Below, one piece after another: positions 40,701 through 52,700 of a DNA stretch of 64,000 nt. Position numbers and translations under genes: made by a program. Numbering within the stretch: position 1 is the stretch's first letter; every line of letters starts with the position of its first letter. The DNA is from Antedon bifida. Taxonomy: Eukaryota > Echinodermata > Crinoidea > Comatulida > Antedonidae. The notes under the pieces were generated by a model that was given only the letters and a program-made list of their open reading frames with translations, ran no database searches and was not told the DNA's origin. The stretch spans positions 1,984,001 through 2,048,000 of the forward strand of contig OY727093.1 in NCBI GenBank assembly GCA_963402885.1, in the 5' to 3' direction.

Positions 40701-43700
40701 CCTTAGGTTCGACAACCGTAACACACAAATTAATTTGTGATAGGCCTATTAATAAAACTTATGATATGGTCTAGCCTATTAAATAAGATTTTAAAAGTAA
40801 TAGGCCCTAAATTAACTTAACGTCACTGGAGGACAACTGAAATTTATAATTACCAATAATAATGGTTAGGGCCCAGGCCTACCCTAGGCCCTAGGTAGGT
40901 ATAGGGCCTAGTTAGGCCTATATAACTCTCTCAACCTTAAAAGTATACCTGTTTGCCAACATTTAGTTTTACTTTTAGGCTATACTATTTTTTGCAGATG
41001 AATCAATGCGAAAAAAATTCTCCAAAATACTTTCTGGCCCAGAGTTTCCAGATTTGGTCTCCCAAGTCCTGGAAAGTGAGACACATATCCAGAAAGGGCA
41101 AAAGGCGAGTACATACATATACTAATTAGGCCTATGCCTACTACTATCATTATTAAAGCAGATAAAAAGTTACAATCAATAGGCCCCTAGAATAAATGAA
41201 ACAATGATACACTTTAAACTACAAAAATTGAATAATACACTAGGCCCTAAGCCTAGGCTACATCGAATACATTTAAGCTGCATGAAGTTAGCAGTTAACA
41301 GTTTCTTAAAAAGAGAAAGTGTTCATATAGTATATGCCTATATATTCATGTATAGTCATACAAATAAAATATGATATTAATGTGGGAAAGCTATATTAAC
41401 GGTGAAAATTAAATATTTTTTTATTTATTACAGAAAGCATTAGAACTAATGCCACCAAAGAAAAAGGTAGGGTTCATTGTGTTTATAGTCTATATATGCC
41501 GATTTTAGTACTGTAAACATAAACATGTTTTGGTTGTGTGACCGTTTTATTTCATTTACAGGCTGCCGCATCAACCGTTTCCGTTCCACCAACAAAGAAG
41601 ATAGTAGAGGTAAATTGTTCTCATTGAATGAATCAATTGTGATGAATAATTTACGATACCGAATGAAACTATCGTTCCGTATTTATTCGAATAAAACACC
41701 TTTCATAGCAGAATTCTTTGACTTCCATGATCTACAATTTACCAAGCATTTTGATACAATTTTACATTATTTTATCACTTCTTAATATTAATTGTGTTAT
41801 ACTATAGTTTTTCATACCTATGTGTTTTTTTTTATTGGGAGTTTATTCGAACAAATACGGCATGTGAAAATCCAACTTTCATGGGTGCATGCCATTCACA
41901 TTAAGGGTGCATAATTACGTTTTTGTTTTAAATTACAGATGGCTTCAGAACCCATACAACAAAAGAAATCCTCAAAAAGGAAAAACGTAGAAGTACATTG
42001 TGTTTAGTATTTTCCACTTACTTTTGCATTTTGCACTTGCATTTTGTTTTTGCCAAATTGTTTTTAATACTTTAATAGGCAGCATTTTGATACAATTGTT
42101 ACTGTATTTTACCAGTTCTTGTTATTGATTGTGTTATAGTTTTTTATATCTAGGGCTTTATTATTTGATTATACATGTTACTAATTACACCCAAAAAAAT
42201 AAACGCCCTCGCCCAAAATCACCACATGCATTATTTTTGTTTATATTTATTTTTATATTTATGTTATGATATCCAGCTTTCATGATTTTAAATCTACCAT
42301 TGTTCTTGATTAACGTGAACTACGCAATTTTTTATTTAGCATTCGTCTAGTCTATGCCGATGTTAGTACTGTAAACATAACATCACAACAACTGCCTTTA
42401 GATAATAATTATTAATAAATATTTTGGTTGTGTGACCGTTTTATTTCATTTACAGGCTGCCGCATCAACCGTTTCGGTTCCACAAAAAAAGAAGATAGTA
42501 GAGGTAAATTTTTCTCATTAAATGAAGCAATTGTGATGCATAATTTACGATACCGAGTGGAACTTTATTTATATATTTATACAAGTTACCATAAACGCAT
42601 CGAATAAATAGTCATTGCGACTTGTTTTTATATTATCCAGGATATTATTATTATTTTATGATATCCAGCTTTCATGATTTTAAATCTACCATTGTTCTTG
42701 ATTAACGTGACCTACGTAATTGTTGCTCGAATATAATTACAGGCAATCACGGTAAAAAAAGCCGTGGCAGCTGAGAAGAAGCAAAAAGAAAAAGCGAGGG
42801 AACAATATGCAGTGTCCTCAACATTAAGTTTGGTAGATGGAGGGAATTATCAGGACATAATAGATAAGGTAAAATATGTTTTAAAAATGTATTTAGCCCA
42901 AAGTTGAATAGTTCAATTTAAAGGCCAGGTGCGAGCAAAAAATGTCTATTGATCATACATTCCAATAATTATCGATCTATAGTTTCCCCTATGTTTCATA
43001 ATTTTTTGAATTTTATTTGTATTACACGAGCTTGTTGAAAATAAGCACTTTCTTATCAGTGGGGGGATAGTTCAAATTACACAGTAAAATCTCTAGGCCT
43101 ATTCTTTTGTACACACATTTTGTAAATAGAGAGGCATTTTAAAAAGCTATGAAAAATAAACGGTGTGGTAACAAATGTTATCAGATGACTAAATATAGGT
43201 AATAAAACTTGAATTTTACATTTCTGGTTTTTTTTATTCAACTTCAGATTTTTATTTTCATGCTAGCTATAGCAAAAATTATCCACCGTATATCCACCAT
43301 CTTTTTTCACCTTCTAGGGAGTCACCAGACATGTTATTACATTAGGTTAAACTACATAAAAAAAGTCTTCCTGGTTTTTATATTTTATAATTTATTTTGT
43401 ATTTGACCATATTCATGTTTTTTCGTCCTGATTTCTGTTACAAATATTTTATTTATGTACAATTAACCAGATATTATATTTAAAATTCATGCCTGTACCT
43501 GAGCTTTAAGCATAAGTATCCCTCAACTCCGATTGTTCATTTGTTTGTAAACCGTTATGCACAATAAATGTCTATAGTTATCAATTAATAATTATATGTA
43601 ATTTAATTTGATTTTTGAAGCTCAACCGCATAGAACAAAATCAACAAACTATTATGTCGTTGATGCAGGACAGGCAAGCTGTCAAGTTCTTGTACAAGGT

Positions 43701-46700
43701 ACGGTAGATGAGACACAATTTAAAGTAATATATGTTAGCTTGTGTAATATCTGTGAAACTGAACATATTTTTCAGAATTTGAATTTTTAAACGTTTCAGA
43801 ATTTGAAGACTGCCGCCGTTGCGGATGATGGACGATGTGAGTACATAAGATATAATTTGTAATAATTTGATGTCTCTCCTTCATATAAAGTTGCAATCTT
43901 TAATATATTTTTAAAAATGTTTTCACACTTACGTCGTTTAGTATAATGTAACTTAGTCAGAGTAGTAGGGCAAGCTGACCAATTACTCGGCTTTCTGACG
44001 CACTGAGCTGCTACACAGTAGTTACATACAATTATCATTAATTATACCGTATTCTATATTAACTTATTTGTAGTGGCTGATCATATATCTGGTGAAAGCA
44101 GGCATGCGGCGAAATCGCCACCATCATCATGTCCTCTTCCTCCTCCTCCTCCTCCTCCTTCTTCCCAAGAGGATTCTGATACTAGTGGTAGGTTTTGAAA
44201 ATAATTGTTTAGCCGGCCGTGAATTTGGTGTGTTATTTATTATGTTGATCTAATCGATTGGAAACAATTTATACATGTGACCTACAAGGATTTATAAATA
44301 CTTTTTAAAAACATTCCTCGTTGTAATGTTCTTGGAATATAAACACATCATAACTTTTTTTTTTTGTTTTGTTTATAACAAGAATTTACATACATGGGTG
44401 ATGCGAAATTTGGGGTCAGTGTCAGCAGGGAGAGGCTGACACTGGCTGAAATGTCGGCAACCAACATAATGAAGCTGGCCCTTAACCTTCTTGAACTGGT
44501 TGTTTGCAAAGAAGAATGCGCCACTTTAAGCATTTATGGATTTGGCCGGGACAAGGTGGCGATGGCCGAGGTTAAAAGACGGGCGCTTAGAAGTGAGTAA
44601 ATTAACAGTATCTTTGGTTACGAAAGCAGCAATCCCCTTCCAAGCCCCACCTGTGGAAACTTTATGTTTAATGTTTCTTTAAAACAACTCGTCTGTTGCA
44701 GCACTATAGGCCCACTGTGTCATTGTAATGCGTCTTGTATGCATGGACAATAATTAAACACTGTAAATAAAAACACAACACAACATTCTGTGATTTAACC
44801 GGCGTATTGTTTTATTTCAGCTCACATATTCAAACGATACCAAGAAGTTCAAGTTGAGCAAAGGGAGCAGGTGTGGACCGAAATTGTCAAAAAACTAAAT
44901 GATAAAATTAGAGCAATCAAAAATAACAAATATACTTTGAAGTATTAATAACGAGATGTTAATGTGATTAAAAGATAATTTAAAATGCAATATGTCGACT
45001 TATGATTTTTTATCACAGCGAGAATACCCCCAAAAAAACCGATCGGGATTCCCGCCGGGATCCCGCCTGAATCCCGATGGGAAATATCACAAATTACCCA
45101 AATCCCATCGGGATCCCGGTGGGATTTTACGCAAATCCCATCGGGATCCTGGTGGGATTTTACGCAAATCCCACCGGGATCCCGATCGATTTTTTTTTAA
45201 TGAGGAAGGATCCCAGTGGGATTTTACGCGAATCCCAGCGGGATACCGCTGGGAATCCCGATCGTTTTCATTTTAAATTCAAGCGGAATCGCACCGGGAA
45301 TCCCGACCATAAATCCCAGTGGAATTTTACGCAAATCCCGGCAGGATCCCGCGAAAATCCCGATCGTTTTCTTTTTAAATTCAAGCGGGATCCCAACGGG
45401 ATCCCAACGGGATCCCAACGGGATCTCGCGGAAATCCCGATCGTTTTCTTTTTAAATTCAAGCGGGATCGCACCGGGATCCCACCGGGAATCCCTACCAT
45501 AAATCCCAGTGGGATTTTACGCAAATCTCGACGGGATCCCGCGGAAATCCCGATCGTTTTCTTCTTAAATTCAAGCGGGATCGCACCGGGATCCCAACGG
45601 GATCCCAACGGGATCCCACCGGGAATCCCGACCATAATTCCCGGTGGGATTTTCGTAAAATCCCACCGGGATCCCAACGGGATCCCGCCGGGAATCCCGA
45701 TCGTTTTTTTACCCGGGTACTACAACATTCAAATTCAAACATCTTACAAATTTTAATTATTCATCCGGGAGTAAAATATGAAGCATTAGACGATGTCTGA
45801 AAATCACAAGTTGAGAAACAAAAACTGATAAATAGTGATGTGTAACATGTGTTATTACCGTGGCGATGATCTCATAAGAAAGATGTCAACATTTGTCAAT
45901 GATGACACACTGTAGTTGACAGACGGTTCAGTATTTGTAATGAATTTGAAATGTAGACAATGAAAAATATCAAACAGACTATTGTAACTTAACTGAAATC
46001 AAGATAACATAATCCATGTACGAACAAGTGTATTATTAAACACTAAAATACACTATTATGTTTATTAGGCTTAATAACATACAGTATTGTTATTTTTCGA
46101 ATGATGACCTACTGAAGCGTTTAAATATTGATTCTCTGACCAATGATATTCCTTTAATTATTAGTAGCCACAATTAAGCTCTGTCTAAACCATCAAACTT
46201 TATGTGACAAAAAATGTGATGTGCCAATATATGGACATGATGATGTCATATCACTACCATATTTAAGTATATCACTATCATATTTGGCCACATCACACTT
46301 TTTTTTGGCAAACTAGTTTGATAGTGTAGACAGAGCTTAATGAATCCTGTCAAAATGATTCTACTACAGTAAATACGTTTTTACTGCAATAAACTGTGTA
46401 TATGATGCCAAAACAAGTTTGCAGAATAATTGTATATAAACAAATTCAAGAGTAAACAAAATGTAGTCTATATTTGAATAGTGTTACTTACTTGGTCTGT
46501 GCACCACCTATTATGTAACGTGGGTCTTAGCTTCTCTACACATACAACTTTTCTCATGTACTCAAAACTAGGGTCGTTGGGAACATATTCATAAAATGGT
46601 GGTTTATATTCCTCACACAAACCTGAAATAAAAAATAAATATAAATTCAAATTAACATTAATGTATCTTGAGCATATAATTATTATTGGCTTAGTCATAA

Positions 46701-49700
46701 GCAATGTAATATCGTTCTATGAAATCAGCAAAACTGTATGTTGTTTTGGATTTAAATTTGTAACAACTAACCTCAAAGTGTACATACTAGGTCGTAGTGC
46801 AATTAAATAAAATATGTTTGTAGCAGAATATCCACATATAGATATGAATATCACTAATCATTTCATTTCATTTTTTCAACAACAAAATGACATTAAAAAA
46901 TAAAGTAAATAAAAGATAATCTCTGTCTCCTCCCAAAGCCTGGCAGCATCATCAAAAGGATAATTAAATACTGTCGAATGACTTTCCAAGCATATTGGTG
47001 GAATCAGAACATATTATACAAGAAGCTGTTTTGTAGCTAACAGGGCCAAATTGCACACCAAACAAATCTACATATCATTGTGGATAACCTTTTCGACAAA
47101 ATATGGTGAACCTTATAACTAGCCTCTTCTTCCTTCCTATAGTATCAAAGGTCAAAATCACTGACCCCCCCCCCACCCCCCATCGTTACCTGATTATTAT
47201 CAACCACCTTACCTCCAATCTCACACCGCCTTCCAACTTCCCATAAGACCATTCCAAAAGCGTAGACATCAGCTCGCTTGAAAGACTCAAAGCTTTCCAT
47301 GTTCATAGTCTCGTCCAACATTTCTGGCGACATATACCTTTTCGTTCCAACTTTATTGTTAGATCCTACGTTAATAGTATTAGAACCTTCAGAATGTAAA
47401 ACGGCCAATCCTAAATCCGCGATACAACATGTGAGATTGTCCCGAACTAATATATTTTTAGTTTTAATGTCTCTATGCGCAATGGCAGGCTTTGTTCTAT
47501 TACACTTTATCTCCGTGTGCAAATGGACTAATCCGCTTGAGGCAGAAAGAAGCAGACGACACATTAACGGCGGATCTAGAATGTTCCGGTTCAAGAAATC
47601 GTAGAGTGAACCGAGAGGATGGTAATGAGTGATTAACCAAAGTTGCGTGCAAGAATTACGAGACGTCATGTCAGATGCGATGAAACCCAGAATATTATCG
47701 TGCCTCAATAACACTGTGTTATAAATCTCTGTTTCTCGTATCCAAGATTTTTCGTCTCTTGAACTAAATATTTTGACGGCAACGTTTTCTCCCTGCCACT
47801 GACCCCTCCAGACTTCACCATACCTGCCTTTACCTGAAAGATAATTATAAGAAAGATTTATAATTTTATTTTATCAACAAAAACAACCAAGATTAATAAA
47901 AAAATGTAATAACTATATTGTGTTTCTGGCCATTCATTCATCAGTAAAATCAACTTTAACATTTATTGTCATGTAGATGTTACAAATAAAAACAGAAGGT
48001 ATTTTTAGAATTGGAAAAGAAAAAGATTGTCATTTCAAATGCATTATCAATCAAAATAATGTCACGCTATAAATATTAATAACTTTGCAAACCCTAATAT
48101 AAATATTATGGCAATATTTTTCTAAGGAACTTTCTACAAATTGAATTTAAATTAAAAACATATCCGAGTTTAATAAACCATACAAATGTACAAATTGAAT
48201 CTCTATTCATGTAACAGAAATTAAATCATCTTCTTTGTAATATTAAGCTATAAAAAAAGGGCAAAATTAATATGTTTTCATGGCAACCAAGTAGGTTCTC
48301 ATGGAAACGATGTATAATATAACTTATGTAATAATGTCTGCGAAATACAAGGATTATTCCAAAATCATTTGTTGCATCGGCAACGATGAATCATGCTTCG
48401 GTAACAAAGCACATCCCCCTGACAACAGTCTGTGCCGTCATGGTGATAAAGTTGTGCGATCATGTTAAATCCGCAAATGAAATTCCTCGCAATGATCTTT
48501 TAATGTGAACAAGCTTACTGCGACGTAAGCTGTTCTATACTGGGCTATACATTCCTGTATGAGACATGACAGTTTAAGTGCTAAGTAAAATTACCACTAG
48601 ATAAATCACAAAATCTTGTATTAACAACGTTTGTATTACAAATGAGCAAAATACGTTTGTAACATAAAACTTTAGGCAATCAAAGATTTATGCTTCATTA
48701 CACATCTTCTTCTTCTAATTCAAGTTTTTATGTACTCAAATTATTCATTTTAATCATGTTAACACAGAGGATTTATGAAAAAATATGTTATTTTAACGGT
48801 TTCTCATCGGCCAATCAGAAGAAGTGTGAATCCCAGTATATAATGAATCCACACTGCCCCTACACATAAACTAACATTTCACACTAAAATATTTAAATCA
48901 CTTTTTTATTTATTCCAATGTATGGTATAACAAATCATTTATTCATTTCTGTCTCAAAATTCATTTTTGTTCCTATTTCAGTACATTAATTATCATAACA
49001 TATTTTTATCATAACAAAGATTGCTTTTTGTAAAAACCAAAATATTATAAGCGAACTTACAGAACATTTCGTAAAACCAGATGAAATTTTCCCAATATTG
49101 ATTAATATTTTATTCAGGGGAGTTTCTATGAAGTTATTTGTTTGAGGGAGGTATTTATTCGAGGGAGGTATCTATTCGAGGGAGGTGTTTATTCCAAGTT
49201 AACATTTATTAAAATGGTACCTATCTAATTAATATAACATTTCACTAACAATAAATATTAAGTTTTTGCTGCCCAAATGAATAAAGAGCTAAACAAATTC
49301 TTATTCAAAATCAGCCTAAAGTAATTAATGTTCTTTCACTGGAAAAAAACAGATTGAAAATCATTATTAATGTTCCACCTGCCTAAAATATTTGTAATCG
49401 TTACTTTCGCTAAACAGTAAAACACAACGATAACAGGAAGAAATTAACGTAACGTTTATTTTTATTAATCACATGCATTAAAACGATATTGATTTTTGAA
49501 TAGTCACCAGGTAATAAAACTTTCAACAAATTAGTATGGGAACAATTTATGAATTATCAATATTAATAATTGTTATGGAATAATCCCGCCATACATCAAT
49601 ATGACAGATGAAATCTGGGAATTATCCATAGAGGAAAGTTATGGCTTTAGTAATGTGCTGAGGTTATCTTTGTTAGCTTTGAGTTGAAAATGTACCTTAA

Positions 49701-52700
49701 ATTAAATTCTAATTTATGGAAGTTATTCCGTAACTAGAATTTTGATTAATTTATTACCATTTTGAGAACATTATTAATTTTAAATATATTCATGAGATTT
49801 AAAAATATATTACTCATTTTCTTATAATAGCATACAGTAACAACAAAAGAATTTGAGAAGTGTTCTAAAAATAATATTAAAGATATACTATCATATTCAG
49901 ATAATTACTATTTAATTGTGATTGGTTTTATTTAGATTTTAAAGATGTATTTTTTCCTAAAACATGAAAAATGAAGATTAATAAAGTTTTACTTCCGTAA
50001 AAAAAAAACCTATAAAAAGACAAAATAAACGGTTAAATTCAACCAAAACCCCATTGAATTCCAGTCAATTTGACCATTTTTACTTTAAATTTAAGCAAAT
50101 CATTTTTTTTTTCGATCCAATTTTTGTTCAAATGATTGTTTTTTTGTTTTCATTATATATTTGTATATTGTATGTATATCAAGTGTAAATCAACCAACTA
50201 AATGTCATTTGTACCTAGTTGTAAAAAATGACAATAAATACTATCATATCGTAACTATTATATGACATTAAAATTTAAAAAAATATTTTTTCAGGGTGAC
50301 AATATATCTTTGATACTTACCAACTTGTTCAACCAATGTAATTTGTCGTGCTACTGTTCTTTGTACCAAGAATGGTAATCCTGATCCACTGCCAGATGTA
50401 CAAGAATGGTCAAACAAGTCCTTTAAAAACAAAAATAAATAATAAATGCTAAACATTTTAAACATATCATTCTAAAGCTCTGTCTATCTTCTCAAACTAG
50501 TTTGACAAAAAAAGTGTGATGTGCCCAAATATGGTAGTGATATGACATCATCATGTCCATATTTGGGCACATCACATTTTTTTTGTCAAATAAAGTTTGA
50601 TAGTGTAAAAAGAGCTTAAGCTTTACAATTGATTAACAAAACAGTTTGTTCTATTTCTATGTATTGTTGTACATTTTATTCATGTTAATGATGAAGTAAT
50701 ACTACACACATTATTCTGTTTATGCTCATGAAAAAGGTCTAGCAAATTATGTACTTTTTTAACTTTCTGAATAAATATCACTAATTATATTTAAATCAGT
50801 TATAATATTTGTATTATTTAGATTATCCTTGACGAAGGAATACTGTTTTCCAAAGCTTGCAACTTCCATTAAGTTCTGTTTTAATTTACGATTTTGATTT
50901 ATCTTTTTGCTTATTTTCACTGACACCCACAGCTTTACAGACCAAGAATGTCTTTCTATCAATTTGTAGCACTTTCCTTTTTTAAAAATTCTTAATAAAT
51001 ACCATAAATTGATACGAATCACCAGATTCATAAAATATTAAGATATAGAGATAGGGTATTGCGTCTATTTAAATTGGTAGGTGTCGTGTTAAGTTCATTG
51101 CTCTAAAGCATTACTTATTTAATTTCGTGATACACAGGTGTAAAAGTCTCATGTTTTCATCAATTTCAAAGTGATACCATTTCAGAGGTTACCCTGGATG
51201 CAACGTTTGTCACATGTCACATTTTTTAATGTTACATGAGAATGGTTTATGTAACACGGTACCAATTAAATCATAATGTTTAGAATGGGCGATTGAAGAA
51301 AAAAAACATCTGCTTCTATCAGATGATTATTAATATTTTTGTTTTTAGTTGGAAAAATTCCAATGAATTATAACAATAAACTCATATTTATACAAGGTTT
51401 ATCCAAGAAATATAATCAGAAAAAGATATGAGGTGAAAGTCATTAACCATTGCATCATCAAACTTATTTTATTTTTTATTTTATTTTACTTCATACGCAT
51501 CCAACAGGGAGTAACTCCTCAATTACAGTATGGATAAACTATTTTATAATTATTCATGCTTACAAACAAAGTCAAATTTGAGGCTTAAGGAGTTGAAAGA
51601 GTTGTGAGTTACAACCTTGCACTAGGTCAGGATTGAACCCCAGACCCTGGATTGGAAGGCAAGCATGTGAACCATGTTCTTATGGAAACGAAAAAGTTTT
51701 ACAAACATGAAGCAGAAGAACCCCAATTAAGGACCATCATCGGAACCAAACAATGTATCTCTTTCAAAGGAAAGTATCCCCAGGGATGTCAAAATGAAAT
51801 GTAAAATTTGAAAAATTTGAATTCCATTGTTAATCATCTGATATTCAAACCTAAAGATTGACCCTTGACCCAACCATATGAATATGCATACAAAGTTCAT
51901 ACAAGTTATTGCTTGCTTATAATCACATAAACTTGTTAGTTAGTACCCTGGATTCATTCAATATGCTTGCTCTCATCAGACATTATTTAATTTCAAACAC
52001 CTGCAGTCCCATATTACTCTAACGCTTGTTGTGAGAGTTTGCCGATTTGAGATGGATGGGCTTAACTCTCATAAAAGGCTAGCAATGCATCTATATTGTG
52101 ATTATCCGTAGGCTAGGCTAGCTAACACTCAATCTTACTCACAAAGGAAACCGTACGACGGCGGTAATATGATGGAAAATCATTGGGAAACATTCAACTG
52201 TGATGAATCTTTCGTAATAAAGAGATTTATAAATTTGTTTGAAGATGCAAATTACAATGTATCAATATCTACAGTAGTGGGAAAAAGTTAATTTTTTGTA
52301 ATAAATAATAATGAAACAAAATCAACACATTAGAAAACAAAAGGAAACATTGAGGAATATAAATTGTTCGTAATACAAAATTTGTTGTTATTATCTAGTA
52401 AAAATAAATTTATGAATATGAAATATGTTTGTGATTAAAAAAAAAACAATTATTAAATTATTATATAGCATCCGAACATTGTTGACCAAAAACATCTTTT
52501 TTAGGTCGCACCTACCAGCTGCAAATGATAATAAGTACAAACAGATATAAAAGCTATTGATAAAAGCAAAAGGTCAAGAGGTCAGGTCATGACCTATGTT
52601 GCAAACATGTTGTTGTCAAGGACCCATATTGGTCTCTTCTTTGTAACCAAGACAATTTTTAAAATAAAAACTGAGTCAACAACCTGACAAAGTGCGGCAT

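Larger units (their letters stand above)
28851..45717. mobile_element. CACTA/Tnp2-type DNA transposon, about 16.9 kb, two divergent genes
   Basis: The left end reads CCCTAGTAAAAATG. The right end, reverse-complemented, reads CCCGGGTAAAAAAACG, an inverted pair sharing CCC..GTAAAAA. Dinucleotide TA flanks both sides (28849-28850, 45718-45719), a possible target duplication. Inside, from left: a palindrome array (28868-29672), a 1.13-kb direct duplication, a MITE-A copy, the transposase gene (minus), a shared central promoter region, a BEND5-like gene (plus) and a second palindrome array (about 45042-45712). Both genes read open end to end. The CCC termini differ from the CACTA/CACTG usual for En/Spm, so the exact superfamily label rests on the transposase. 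It sits in the last intron of the receptor gene, antisense for the BEN gene and sense for the transposase. Confidence 0.8.
28796..46491 (-). other. Last intron of the receptor gene, inflated by a transposon
   Basis: 17,696 bp from donor GTAAGT (46486-46491) to acceptor CAG (28796-28798). Subtracting the element at 28851-45717 leaves about 0.8 kb, a size normal for this gene's neighbours. The acceptor lies only about 50 bp from the transposon's left end. Confidence 0.85.

Noticed and set aside
44992-45742. Several overlapping open frames of 64-141 codons on both strands
   Set aside because: They are Gly/Ile/Pro/Asp-Pro repeats produced by the GGGATCCC palindrome array; the same repeat reads open in many frames and has no start context or splice support.
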